A stretch of 64,000 nt of DNA from Eonycteris spelaea (GCA_003508835.1 PUFA01000162.1:558001-622000); one strand, 5' to 3'. Shown: positions 32,610 through 45,640, counted from the stretch's first letter. Notes: generated by a model not told the origin, from the sequence alone. Numbers and translations: made by a program.

Positions 32610-35600
32610 TTTCATTTATTTTACTGACTATCAGCATTACTATATTTCATGGAATTTTCAATAATTTAATATAAAAAGTTACAGGTTGAAAATCTTATTC
32701 AATAGAAGTCGGCCATCTTTTCAGCTTCCTCATTCCTAGCCCTCTAATAACAAATGGATAAACTTTTTTACTCAGGAGAAAGAAAAATTACTGATGATTG
32801 TAGTATGTCATCTTTAAAATTTTTTCTCTCTTAATCTCTTCCTTCCTTTTCCTCTTCCTTCCTCCTCCCCTCTGAGCAAGAAGAATTACATCACCATTTT
32901 GATTTTAAAGAACTTTTAAATAGGACTATTCTCTCTGAGGTTAAGTGTAATTATGGCCCTGAACTCACTCACTTAAAATCATATTTTTTTGCCACTTTTT
33001 AATAGGTAATAAATATACAATACATTGTAATAATATTTTCAGCTAAAAAGAATTAAAACCAGCAATGACAATAACAATAAACGTTTGGTAACAAAGCAAG
33101 TAAGTTTCATCTACCTACTTACCATTCTCATATTTATTTAGTAAATCCAGAATGTCGACCTACCATGTGCCTTATGTTAATGGCTAAATGTCCATAATTG
33201 GTTAATGAGAGTATTTACTGTAAATACAGTAAATATTCTTTGTAGCAGCCATATTCTGATTATTCTAAACAATGTGCTTTCATTATTCCAGGCTTAATAT
33301 TGTGAGTCATTTGAGCCAAAGTTTGTTTTCCTTTTCTCAATAACAAAAAGCACTTGTTGCAACCTTGGTATCTAACGCTGATTAATCTGTGCTGTTTCTA
33401 CTTGCTCTTGTTTATTTACTTGAGTTTTTAGGATGTAAATCATTAAAAAAATATTTTGTGGTTGCATTTCTATGTGATATGACAGCTTCAGAGAGAATTC
33501 AAAGAATTGAATGACATTGTGTAAACATGGTTTTTTCAGCAATCACATCTGCTGAATTATGAATTGATGCCGAATTTTCTCTTATCTGTAATAAATAATA
33601 ATTATAACTGGGTATATGAATTAAAAGAAAAAGTTTCATTTCTTAAGAAACTCATTGCTAATACAATTTTATTTTAATTCTTAATAATTATTCATTAAAT
33701 TTAAATATATTTATGATTCTTTATGTATTCTATAATTTGTATACAATTATATACTAATAAAAATTACAATAAAAGATCATTAAAAAATTAAAAGATTGCA
33801 AACTTATTACAAGAAATAAAAATAATTAAAACATTGATGTATATTCACTTTTTAGTTGCAAAGAAGGGTCAATAAAATTGACCAACAAAAGCGCTTTTAG
33901 GCATACTAATGTATTACGTTAGGATAGATATTAATCAAAATATATAAAACACCTGTAGAAAAAAGTGGAATAGGAATATGAATTCAAGGGAAAACAAGAT
34001 TTAAAATTTCAATCTACTAAATAGGAGATTTTTTCTAATGGATGATTCTAGGTATCAAATTTCTTTTCCACTGAATATTGTTTTTTAAAGTCATAATAAC
34101 TGTTAATGTTTACAAAGTGACTTAATGTGCATCCCTTGCAACTATTTAAAATTGTAATAGAAAATTTTATATTTCAGCATAAATATTCTAAGTATTTACA
34201 GAGTTTTGCAAGTTGTGTGAAGCTAAAGAAACCAAAACAATTTTTATGCAACTTATGGATATAATTACAATTTTATTTTTAAAATATCTCAAACAATAAA
34301 CCAAAAAACTATGACCTTCAAAAAGACTGGAAGGATTACTCCAAAATAATAATAGTTATATTTGTTCTGGAAACATAAAATTTCCCCTCTTCTACTAATA
34401 ATATTTATTAGTAGAAGATTTATTAGTATCACAAGATTTTCCTTGTGAATTTATTAGTTTAAATTACTCTTAAAATAAAAATACATTTAAGACATTTAGA
34501 AATAATTATTTGTAAATTTAAACTCCAGGACCTCTGAATAAAGACCCTAGGAGTCTTATGAGGCAAAGTCCACAAGTTTTAGCATTTCAACCCATAATAA
34601 CTATTTCTGCAGTTCCCTGCAACTTTTGTTTATTACAGGATTTTCATCAGTGATACTGATGGCTGGGTATGCCAGAAGACCTTTGTCTGTCAATTAAAAC
34701 ATTTTGGTATCTGCCGCATTTTCCCTTCTAATCTGCCAGTGTTCAATCTAAAATCGATCAGGATGTTTAAAAAAAATTTGATTCCGCTTTGTCCTTATCT
34801 CAGCTTTCTCCTTCGCAAAGCTCTAATATTCTTGTCTTTTACCAAAGAACAGTGACTCACCAGATGATACAACTGTTAGCAAAGTTAATCATAATCTGAA
34901 TCTAAATTGGTCCTCTGCTTTCTGAATTCCTCCACCATTAGAGTGAATGAGTAATGAATCAGCAAGAGTGAGAAGACCATTAACAAATGAATGGAAGGAA
35001 ATCATTACACAATAGGATATCTAGGCCTACAAATTTCAGATTTGAGGGTTTAGTACCTTGTGTCTAAGGAAGAAAAACTGGGCAGTGTTGAAAAGATCTT
35101 CATCTAGGATGCAGAAGCCTACGGCTCTGCTCCAAGCCCAGAGGCTGCAGAAGAGAAGCGTTTTAGGATGAATGGAGAACAAAATGCTCAAGGGAGAAAA
35201 AAACAAAGCAAACGACTAGAGGACACTGTAATTTCACAGTTTTTTTTCTTAGTATTAAGGACTTCAATTCTGAAAAATCGCTGCTCTAAAGTTTAAAAAA
35301 TAAAATAAAACAGATAACAAAGGAGGAGCTGTGCAGGAAATAATTTTTTTCCTTAAAATTTTTTTACAAAGTAAAGGAGATATAAGTTAGGCCGGCAAAG
35401 GAACATTAAAGCAAGTTGTATTATAATAAAATGACTCCTTTAAAACCATATTCTTATCCTCAAATTTAGTGCCACACTATCATATTTCTTTCTGGTCCTA
35501 AGTATTAACTGTGCTAAAGTGATCGTATATTTAAACTGATTTCTTTTTTCAAACATAAAGTATCGTAACAACTTTCTTATTTCTGGGAATAGAAAATAAA

Positions 35601-36410
35601 GGATAAGTACATTGTAAAAACAGAACAACCATTTGGTTTTGATATATAGAATTAAAGGACATTCATTTCAACTCTCAATTTTTCAGGATGATAGCAGTGC
35701 ATCGGAGTGGGTCATTCTTATCTCCCCAGCATGGAATGCAGGTCTGTAATTCTGAGTTAGTGGACTATATTACTCTTAAATAATGTCCACATAATATGAA
35801 CAACTTTTCCACTCCTCACCCTGTAAGACTATCATTACAAAGCAGCGGAAAAGGAGAACAGTGTATCCCTCAAAAACTATTAAAAAGATGTTTATAATTT
35901 CCATAAGCAGAAATGTCACTTAGTACAGTGACTCTTGCCAATTATATTTGGTCCCACATTTCCCTATAGATGACCCCGCTCATAAGAAAGAAAATACATG
36001 CTTTCTGTAAATGCTAAAGTTTTTAAAACATTTTCCAAATATTATTTCCCAAGCTCCTAGATGCATAACCCCAAAGAAATTTCTCTTAAATTTTTAAAAG
36101 TATCTGTCACTAACATTTCTCAGGTGCAGACTTGTGATACCACCTCTCATTGAGATTCAAATACAGCGATGTCTGCTTTCTAAACGCTACAGCCTTCTGA
36201 AAAGAAAAACTCATCATAACATGCCTAGAAACACCACAACATATCCTCTCTATCCTCAGTGGTCACATTATACTCTAGTTATCTTATGTTTAACTTAATA
36301 GAATCAAAACACAACACTCTTCACCAATATGTACAGTTTTATCCCTCTAAAATTTTCCCATGTCTCACTGAAATACATGACTCAGGCTCTGTAAATAGAT
36401 AAACAGTCAT
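32610..36410. other. AT-rich region upstream of LIPK, no repeat recognised
   Basis: 3.8 kb without a recognisable mobile element, unusual for this window. It holds a donor-like site on the minus strand at about 34.86 kb and a GC-richer patch near 35.1 kb (ggatgcagaagcctacggct). Could hold regulatory sequence. Confidence 0.45.
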
Positions 36411-36412
36411 TA

Positions 36413-36510
36413 CCTGAAGTCTCTTGGGTATCTGTCTTTAAGTCCTGGGAGCTTCAGGTGACTCCAACTCTTTCCAGAGGCAGCTGTCAGTGGAGTGTGC
36501 TCTGTTCTCA
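36413..36510 (-). promoter_or_regulatory. Candidate non-coding first exon and promoter of LIPK
   Basis: Coding exon 1 has an acceptor 11 nt before its ATG, so an upstream exon is required. On the minus strand a good donor (ACTTCAG then gtaatgac) lies at 36412/36413. Before it comes a GC-richer stretch, ctggaaagagttggagtcac and on, that differs from the AT-rich surroundings. A TTTAAA box sits about 130 bases further up, near 36.64 kb. The 5' limit is arbitrary. A competing donor (gtgagtcac) is at about 34.86 kb. Weak evidence without transcripts. Confidence 0.3.
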
Positions 36511-36838
36511 GCAGCCCCAAAAATGTTGCAACCAGAAATTTCTCAACCGAATCACATTAAGAATGGCTTCAAACACAAGATGCTGCCCAGGCAACCTTGT
36601 TAGGTGAGTTCTTAGCCAGTGACGAAAAAGGAGTTGCAATAGATTTAAATCCTGGCTCCTGCCAAGCCAGTCCCTGAGTTCTGTGCCTCAGGGTTAGATG
36701 AATTGGAAGTTTCTCAGTAGAATACAGACTCTCGATTCAGAAAATAATTTTCACTCAACGATGGATGCAATGACCCAGTAATATAAACATCTCCATAAAA
36801 TGCCTAATCACCCTTCATTATCTAACCCCAGCACCTAC

Positions 36839-37067
36839 GCAGCGGTCCCCAGCCTTTTTGGCACCAGAGACTGGTGCTCCTCATAGAATCTAACGCCTGA
36901 TGATCTGAGGCAGAGCTGAGTTGGTGATGCTAGAGCTGAAGAGTGGCTGCAAATACAGATGCAGCTTCCCTCTCTTGCCTGCCACTCACCACCTGATGTG
37001 TGGCCCAGTTCCTAATAGGCCACCAACTGGTCCTGGTCCATGATCCAATGGTTGAGGACCCCTGCAG
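36839..37067. mobile_element. Non-autonomous hAT-like DNA transposon copy
   Basis: Ends cagcggtccccagccttttt at left and ggttgaggacccctg at right form imperfect terminal inverted repeats (cag-ggtcc...). Inner text (ggcaccagagactggtgctc, ggccaccaactggtcctggt ccatg) matches a common mammalian repeat that I recall but cannot name with certainty. No clear 8-bp target duplication. Confidence 0.65.
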
Positions 37068-37439
37068 GATATTCATTCCCAATTAATCTTTGGTTTTCCT
37101 AAATTTCCTCTACTTGTTATATAAATTAGATATTGGAAGGCAGGAAACACAGAAAATGTACCGGTTCTTTCAACTGAAGCCTAGAAGACAGCGTCTCATT
37201 CAATATTTATCTAGTAACGTGAAAGACAGGCTTTTTTTTCTCTCTCTAACCAATCTCTTTCCTACCAGGCAAGCAGTTCCTGTGTCTGCACTGATTGGAG
37301 GTTTGGTGTTGGATAAGAACATTTTAGGACTGCATAATTTCTATAATTGATTTTCATAATTACGAGGGTGTAGATCTAATTTGATTAAATTAAACCAGAC
37401 TTCTAAAATGATCCCAAAACTAACATTTTACATGCTTAA

Positions 37440-38230
37440 AAGTCATCTGAAGAGGAGAAAGAATGTTCCTGAATTTTCGTCATTGATTTGGGCACGTCTG
37501 CATTCACTCATAGCATAGGAAATGGCCGCAAATACACTTTTATCAGAACTTGCATTTTAGTTTAAGCAGCCAGGACTTAGTGGCATGAGGCTGATTTTAA
37601 ATATCTTCACATTTCTTAGAATTGTGTCAGTTCAAAATTATATTTTGATTCAAACTGCAGTTGGAATGGGTTTTGCTTCTGTTACTATTGTCAAGACACT
37701 ACCAAGTAGATTTGAAGATCTAATTGGCTTTATTGAGCGATTTATGAATTGGACAGCATCCCATTTAGTTAGAAGGGTGCTCCAAGGAGTTGTACACAAC
37801 AGATAGCTTTCATGGGAAGAAGGGTGAAGCAATGGAGCAATTAATAAAAGAAAAGGTTATTTTTATGACATTTTTAGGGGGGAAAAGACCAGCAAGGGTT
37901 TTATTATACAGGTTGTCTCTTTTTCTTTTGAGGGTAGGTGAATGAAGAGAGCCCATGTGACCTATTACCCTACTGATAGTTAACCAGAAAATTCCATACC
38001 GGTTGATTAAGATCACATTTTTGATGAAGATCGAAACTGCAATGAGATCAGGTATTAAATCTAGGATTGATATTATGGGCTTTAGCATAAGTGGTGCCAG
38101 TTTAGGCCTGTGGTTTCCTTTGCAACATTATGATAGTTTCACCAGTTTAATTAAAATTTCGTACAGATTTATTTGCTTTATTAGAAGAGTTTTATATTCC
38201 TGTTTTAACAGGCAATTTTACTAACAAAGT
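37440..38230 (-). mobile_element. Probable retroviral-type solo LTR, antisense
   Basis: On the minus strand tcataaatcgctcaataaag ccaattagatcttcaaatct has the look of an LTR R-U5 with its AATAAA (plus-strand tttatt at 37729-37734). It is preceded by a promoter-like region. Borders are not defined, and no internal viral genes are seen. Confidence 0.4.
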
Positions 38231-38889
38231 ACTACATTCTACTAGCATGCCATTTTGAATCTCTAAAGAAAAATAAAACCAACTGGAAAAATAGTTCTTG
38301 TGTTGGCAATATATAAACAACTGGAATGTAACCTATACTAGAAAATCAGATTTTTTGGGCAAAAGAAATGGAAAGGTGGAATTTTCAAGGATTGCATGGT
38401 TGATATTATTTTACCAAAAGTTTTTTGCAATGCATCTTTTACCCTATCCCCATCCTGCAATCCAAATCTTTGTAGTTTGGAGACTGTTATAGTTAATTAG
38501 TTATTCATCTATCTAAGGGCCTTCTACTCTTGTATTTATTTGTATCTTATTTAACTTAACCTTAACCTCTGTCTATGATACCCACACCACACCATTTTAT
38601 TCTAAAATATTATTGTAAGAGATTATTGTAAAGTATATACTATATAAGCATTTCACATAATATTTTATGATAAATCTCATTCTGTTTCTTACTTGTCTTA
38701 CTCTATGCTAGCTTATGAACAAGACTGGCTACATAATATGTGGAGGCCAGTGCAAAATGAAAATATGGACCTCTGTTCAAAAAATTATTACGAATTTCAA
38801 GATGACAATAGCAGAGTATTAAACAAAGTGTGATGCCCTTCAAAGCACAGGGCTCTATGCTATTGCATATGTCACACATCTATCAAGTC

Positions 38890-39330
38890 AGCCCATTTGT
38901 GAGAACACAGTGTGTTCTAGTATGTCCATGTTTTGTTTTTTCTTATTGTCCCATAGAATTCCACATCCACTTTTTAAGTATCTTGGCCATCAGGGACAGA
39001 TGATTCTATTTCTTCAAGTTTCTTGCCATTACAAGCATCAAAATTTACACTTTCCATTATGGAATTATGTGAGAATTTCTTTGAGACATATTTCTAGTGA
39101 TGGTCATAGCTCATATAGTTGATCAGCTTTACTGTATGTTGCCAGATTGTTCTGGAATAGATTGTATACTCCCATCAACAGGTTAAGAGTACCCATTTCT
39201 CTACCTATTTAGTTGTGATGCTGTAATTATGTCTGCCAATTTGTCATTTTTCTATTCATTTTATCTATGATTTAACTAGTCGAACAGAAATCCATTTCTA
39301 TTTTCATACTTACTTTTACATTCATATTTG
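38890..39330 (-). mobile_element. Possible old L1 3' region, antisense
   Basis: gttgccagattgttctggaa tagattgtatactcccatca acagg resembles the reversed L1 3' segment found at 12.95 kb. Strongly diverged. Confidence 0.4.
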
Positions 39331-39689
39331 TGCCTTTACGGTCTTCTTTAAACATATTTCCCAACACCTAGGTTACAAAATAAAAGGTCAAAGTTGCTTT
39401 CTCTTTCCCTATCTTAGTAATGACTTTGGGGCCCTCAGAGGAGGGGGAGCCATCTTGATCTTTTGTTTCTCCTCTCTGCCTTATTATGCTGGAGAGATAG
39501 GTGCTTTTTCAGGAATACTTCCTCTTCTTTAATCAGGATATCTAAGTTCTCCAGGGTAGTAGGGCGGAACACTGGAAAGAAGAGAATACTTTCTGTTTGA
39601 CTCATGCTGTAGGCTGATGCTAACAATGATACTGATGACCAATGTTACCTACTCAGCAGCTGTTCTAAGCATTAGAGAGTTCTTAAAGG

Positions 39690-40030
39690 CTGGGTCCCCA
39701 GTCTGAACACATTTTAAAATCTATGACTTTGGAAGATTTACAGGGCAATGAAAATACTCTGTATGATATTATAGTGATGGATACATGCCATTATACATTT
39801 ATCCAAACCTAAAGAATGTGAACCCTAATATAAACTATGGACTTTGGGTGATTATGATGTGTCAATGTAGGTTCATCCATTGTAACAAATGTACCACTCT
39901 GGTGGGATGTTGATAATGGGGGAGGCTATGCATGTGGGAAAAAGGAGATATATGGGAAATTTCTGTACCTTCCTTTAAATTTTGATGTGAATCTAAAACT
40001 GCTCTAAAAAAATTAAGTCAATAAAATCTG
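39690..40030 (+). mobile_element. L1 3' end fragment
   Basis: gaatgtgaaccctaatataa actatggact, tgtcaatgtaggttcatcca, tgtaccactctggtgggatg ttgataatggggg and aactgctctaaaaaaattaa gtc are typical of old L1 3' UTRs. Confidence 0.88.
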
Positions 40031-40039
40031 TGCCTATAA

Positions 40040-41300
40040 GTCTGAACAAGGAATTTGGCATTATTTCATCCAGGAGGTTAAATGCCTTGATATTTTCATA
40101 ATGACTTGTACTGTTTTTGGTTTATTGCTTTAGTGTACTATCCCCCTGAGGTTTACATTCTTATGGGTCTGTTGATAGGGACATATGTTAGCTGTGAGGT
40201 TTAAGGTCTCCATTTTAGGGAATGTAATTCTCCAATCTGTGTACTAGAAACCTTTTATATGTGTCTGTGTGTATAGTGCCTAGTATTTTGAATGGCTGGA
40301 GTATCCTGGAGATTATGCATCAGAGGGAAACAAGGCTCATATATCAGACAAACATCAAAACTTACTCCCTTTGCTAATGACTGTAGTAATTCATTAAGGC
40401 ATCTGATTTTCCAAGGGAGAGGGTATTAAACTTAAGACTAAAGATCTTACAGATGCATCTAAGATCCTCATTTGTAAAATGTTCCCTTCATTATATTGTG
40501 TACTCCTAAGAAGGGAAACTAATGTCAATCATATTTGCAAGATATCAATTATAAAAAAACATTCTGAGTACTGAGATATGAAAATGTAAAAAAAATGCAT
40601 TTAAAGTAAATTAAATATAGTTTACTACAATGTATGAAATGCAAAATCTTTTTCAGGAATTTGTTTTAGGATTCAAATTTACCTCTGGGTTAAAATACTC
40701 ACATGCTTTGATATATCAGGAAGTGAAATCAATAAGATTCTGCAAGCCCCAAAGATCTCTTCTCTAAATTTTGTAGAGGCTTTAAGAGGCCACAGCTACT
40801 ATAAAAAGAGTTCTGATACTGGTAACTCAAACCCTGTTTGTTAGATATAACATCCATTTTACAGGTCAGAAAACTGAAATTTAGAGAATTATAACATGTT
40901 TAAAGAACTAGTGATGGAGGATAAATAACATGACAGTTAGCCCTTCATCAAGACATTTGATTCATAGAGCATCAAATGCCTGAATTGTTAAATTATGTAG
41001 ATGTTTGATATTTTGCTATAGGTCTCATAGTCCAAATGGCCATCCGTATACACAGTACATATGTTTTGAAATGTTGAAACACAGGTTATATTTCAGTCCA
41101 AATGAGCTTTCTAAGTCAACATTTATCTGTGTTTATTTATTTTCCAATAAGCTATATGTACAGGTAGGGTAAAAGTACATCCATTCTATAAAATGTAAAG
41201 GGGCAAAAAATTCTTCCACTACTCAAAATATTTCCTCTATGGACTGGCTGTCCATGGTGTCTGCCTTTATAAACAACTTGGGAATTAATATTTTTAAAGG
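40040..41300. other. Intergenic DNA, no feature recognised
   Basis: No gene or repeat named. A faint old-repeat phrase (acatccattttacaggtcag) is at 40.85 kb. Confidence 0.5.
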
Positions 41301-41309
41301 AGGACAGCA

Positions 41310-42190
41310 TATCAAAGCCAAAAAAAGACTAGAAAAGAAAACTATAGGCCAGTACTGATTCTGACGAATATAGATGAAAAAAATTCTCAACAAAATACTA
41401 ACAAAATGAATTCAGCAGCACATTAAAAGTCAAATTTATCTCTGCCATGCAAGGTTGGTTCAGTATATGCAAATCAATCAATGTAAGACACCACATTCAT
41501 AGAATGAAACAAAAAATTGTAAGATCATCTCAATAGACTCCCAAAAAACATTTGACAAAATTTGACATTCATTTGTAAAAATACTTGACAAATTAAATAT
41601 AAAGAAAACATATCTCAATTTAATAAAGGCCATATATGACAAGCATTATATTCATCTAACATCTAACATTATATTCAATGGAGAATAGTTGATATCTCTT
41701 CTTCTAACATCGGGAATAAGACAAAGGTTCCCATTCTCACCTTCTTATTCAATACAGTAATAGAATTCTTAACCAGACCAATCAGAAAAGAAACAAAAAT
41801 AAAAGACATCAGAATTGGAAAAGAAGAAATATAATTGTCTTCATCTGCAAATGACATGACTTTTTATATAAAAAATCCTAAAGACTCAACCAAAAAAACT
41901 GTTAGATCTAATCGATGAATTCAGTAAAGTTGCCAGACAAAAATTAATATACAAGAATCAGTAGTATTTTTATACACTAATGATAAATTATCTGAAAAAA
42001 GTAAAGAAATCCATCCAATTTATAAAGCATCAAAAACAATAAAATACTTAGAAATAAATTTAACCAAGGAGGTGAAAAATCTCTACTCTAAAAACTGTAA
42101 GCCACTGATGAAAGACATCAAAAAAGAAAAATAAATGAAAAAGGTCCCTTGTCATGTTGGAAGAATTAAAATTATTAAAATGTTCAAACT
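41310..42190 (+). mobile_element. L1 ORF2 fragment, sense
   Basis: Reverse-transcriptase-end text: aactataggccagtactgat, catgcaaggttggttcagta, caatcaatgtaagacaccac, ttctaacatcgggaataaga caaagg and caaatgacatgac. Multiple frameshifts. It stops abruptly at about 42.19 kb. Confidence 0.93.
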
Positions 42191-42194
42191 GACC

Positions 42195-43175
42195 TTCTGG
42201 TGAGATTCTTTGGAGAGTTCCATTCATAGCTCTGTGGACAAGGCACATGGATCTCTATTCCAGATGCTCACTTATGTGGTAGTCACCCTAGCTTCTTTCT
42301 GCTAAAGGTTTTCAGTCTTCTATGCAGTCCTCTTGGACAAGATCAAAGACAAGCATATAGTGACGTCTCTCCTTGGCCCACTTCTTTCCTAGCTTAAAAA
42401 GCAGCCTTCAGAGCATCTCTATATCTTTAGCTTTCTATGTGGTCAGACACCAGGCTACTATTTCACAAAATGCAGGGTATACATATATGTACACTCCCGA
42501 AGCTGTCCTGTTGAAGTTCTTTTCTTAGGCCTGAACAGAGGGGCAGGCACTTGCATCTCTGCTCCTTGGAGGAGAGTGAATGGGTAGGGAGAGGAAGAAG
42601 TGGGATTCACAGCATAGTAATAGGTTTCTATAGAAATCCTTCCCTGAAATTCCTAATTCTTGACCTTTTTAGATCCTTGATATGTACATTGGAGAGGTCA
42701 CTGAGAGGACATATCTGGTGGTTGAATTTCAAGCTGGATCTGGGCAATGAGAGTCTCCTTGCTTCTTCCTCTGTCCTTGGAATGTATGTTCTGCCCACCG
42801 TTCCCACAGATGGAGCCATTTACAAGGATACAGCCTTGAGATAGTAAGGTATTGTTGAGTCCATCTGGACTGAATATATAACTGAACCTAGATAAGATCT
42901 CTATATAAACTTTTAAAATTCTGGCAGGCAGGTACAGAGATCTGCTTATCTTGTGGCTACCAAGACAAGGCCCATCTGTAAATTCTCTTAGTAAACTTGC
43001 CACCTACTAATCTGGAATGGTCTTCTTCTTCCATAGCTCCTTGCCCTCCATTTCTGGGGCCAGTGTACAAATCAACAATGTATGGGAATCCAAGAAATAA
43101 AACATTTTTTTACTTTTATTGTAAGTTGTGCATGGGAGCCAAGACCTTTCACTTTGGAGTATTGTTTCTATTGCA
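42195..43175. other. Unassigned segment between two L1 pieces
   Basis: About 1 kb of GC-richer DNA replaces the expected L1 middle. ORFs of 97 codons (plus) and 101 codons (minus) overlap here without recognised domains. A plus-strand aataaa (near 43.10 kb) and TATATAA-like text (42.90 kb) would fit an LTR, but no borders were found. Confidence 0.35.
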
Positions 43176-43179
43176 CTTG

Positions 43180-43690
43180 GTCCATCAATAGATGAATGGA
43201 TAAAGAAGTGGTACATATATACTCTGAACTATTACTCAGCCATAAAAAAAAATAATTTTGCCATCTGCAACAACATGTAGACCCAGAAGGCATTATGCTA
43301 AGTGAAATAAGTCAGACAGAGAAAGACAAATACCATATGATTTCACATATATGGGGAATCTAAAAACCAAACAAAATAAATGAACACACAAACAGAAGCA
43401 AACTCATAGATACAGAGAATATTTTGAGGATCGCCAGGTGGGAGGGAGGTTGGGGAATGGGTTAAAAATGTGAAGGTATTAAGAAGTACAAATTGGAAGT
43501 TACAAAGTGGTCATGGGGATGTAAAGTATAGCATAGGGTATATAGTCAATAATATTGTAATAACTATGCTTGATTTCAGATAGGTACTAGATTTATCAGG
43601 GTGATCACTATATAAGTTATATGTCTGATCACTGTTACACCTGAAACTAACATAATAATTTATGTCAATTAAATGAAAAATAAAAAAAAT
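43180..43690 (+). mobile_element. L1 3' end, bat-like subfamily
   Basis: ccatcaatagatgaatggat, ctattactcagccataaaaa, ggcattatgctaagtgaaat aagtcagaca, ttgggaggttgggg-type text, gtatagtcaataatattgta and tgttacacctgaaactaaca, ending in an A-rich tail. The same family appears antisense at 63.09 kb. Confidence 0.9.
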
Positions 43691-43699
43691 AAAAGAGCA

Positions 43700-45240
43700 A
43701 GACTATTTAAGACTATTTAATAATATTCAAATCAGAGTAACAAGATAAGACTTACCCAAACTATATTTTAAAATTGATTTTAAGGCTATTAAAAATTAAA
43801 AATTGTGGTATAGTATAAGAATTGACCACAGATTTACAAAACAGAACAGATAGGCCAAAAACAATTATAAAATAGCAGAACATGGTATAATACCAAACAG
43901 TAAGTAGAGAGAAAAGGTAAAATGTTAAAATGGGAAAATAAATTGGATTAGCCTGTGAATCTTAGAGCAAAAAAATTATATTTAGCAAGAAATAATCATT
44001 ATAAAACATTCTTAAATACTGAGATAATAGAAAACCTATTCAAAACTGACATCACTAATCATGAATCAAAATCTGGATTCAGATCCAACTCTAAGTTTAT
44101 GTTCTACTATTCTGCATGCAAAAAATAATTATAAAAGAGATAAGAAATAAACAGTGAGGGGAAAAAAATCTTTCAATAGGTATTTTAAGCCATTTGAATG
44201 GTCAAGATATGTTTTTTAAGAGTTCACATGTTTGGCTTTGCTATTTGGGCTTATTTTTTAACAATTCAACCAATTCAGTTTGTAAGGGCAGTTATTTAAA
44301 TTAATTGTCCAGTAATCAACCTAAATGAATTCCCTGATTTTGCTAGGTATTGAGTTCGGCTTTCAAATACAGGAAGAACTATATTGTGGATCATTTGCAA
44401 CTAGAGTCTGAGAGATACTTTTGAATGAGGATGTTTACCTTAATAACTTGGGAACACATAAGAATGACTTTATGCTAGTGTCTTATAGAATAAGTGGCAG
44501 ACAAATATGTTTTCAAGCAACCACCTTTTTGTGTCCTTGACGATCAGAGTTCCTGGGACAAATTTGCCTTTCTGAGTCCACCATGCTGTTTATTCATAGG
44601 GTATAATGGAGATCCCAGAAAGAGCTTTTAACTGTTAATGAGTATTGGTAGCTCATTTGGAGGTTATGTAAAAGAAATCAAATCTTGATATAGACAAAAG
44701 AGTAACCAAACAAGTCCAGGAAAAAAAACCCTCCCCATCACATACTAATTATTCTTGAAGGCATACCTTGATATTTTGATATGAGGATGTAAATTCAGGG
44801 AATGATAACATCTTAAATATACAAGATGTTATCATTATTAATAATGTACAATATATTATTAATATGGCTGATCTGTTGTATCACAATGTAAAAAGCTTTT
44901 TTAAAGGAAACAGAAATAAACTTGATCTGATTTAGGAATTAAGCTCTCTGTTGGTTGAAATCATAAGCTAGAAATTGTAAGAGGCTCCTTATGTTGGATT
45001 AGATCAGGAAATATGGAGTCTAAAACCTAAGGCTTAGATATTTCAGTAGTAACGTGACATTGAGGATGGGGCCTTACAGGACTGTTATATGGGAGATGAT
45101 GGGGCAAAAAGGACTGGGAAATGGAATTTTATTACGAATGCAGTATTTGCATAGATTGAGTTTAATGTGGTCATACTGGGAAAAAGATAAACATTAAAAG
45201 CTAAAATGGGGACATTAACTGGGTATATCTTATGGCTTTA
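43700..45240. other. Intergenic DNA, no feature recognised
   Basis: AT-rich; a palindromic aacatcttaaatatacaaga tgtt motif is at 44806-44830. No gene signal. Confidence 0.45.
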
Positions 45241-45249
45241 GAGAAAACG

Positions 45250-45640
45250 AATTGCATTTGGGAAAAATAATCAATATATAGCATTCTCAAGAATGAATTA
45301 CACTATTGGGATTGAGAATTATCATCAAATAAATATATGGCAAAGAAGAAATAAAACAGGAAGGAAGACCTAGTATACATAGATTCTTAAAAATACCTAT
45401 AAACCAAATATAATGTATGGGAGTGTTTACGTCCTGATTTAGATAAATATTGTTTAAGTGACCGTAATTGAAATGTGAACATTGCCTGAATATTTGATAA
45501 CATTAATGAATTTTTAATTTGATTTTAGGCATGATATTGATATTATGGTTATGTTTTAAATTTTTCTCATGTTTTAAAGTTATATAATATATGTAGATGA
45601 AATTATATGATATCTAGAATTATGCTTTAAAACAATCTGT
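45250..45640 (+). repeat. Old L1-type 3' UTR-like repeat
   Basis: gatttagataaatattgttt, tgaacattgcctgaatattt gataac, gatattgatattatggttat g align in order with the copy at 51.74-52.14 kb. Confidence 0.5.

Noticed and set aside
32780..32830. Possible last exon of LIPF (actgatgattgtagtatgtc resembles the reverse of the YNH region)
   Set aside because: Surrounding bases do not translate to the family sequence.
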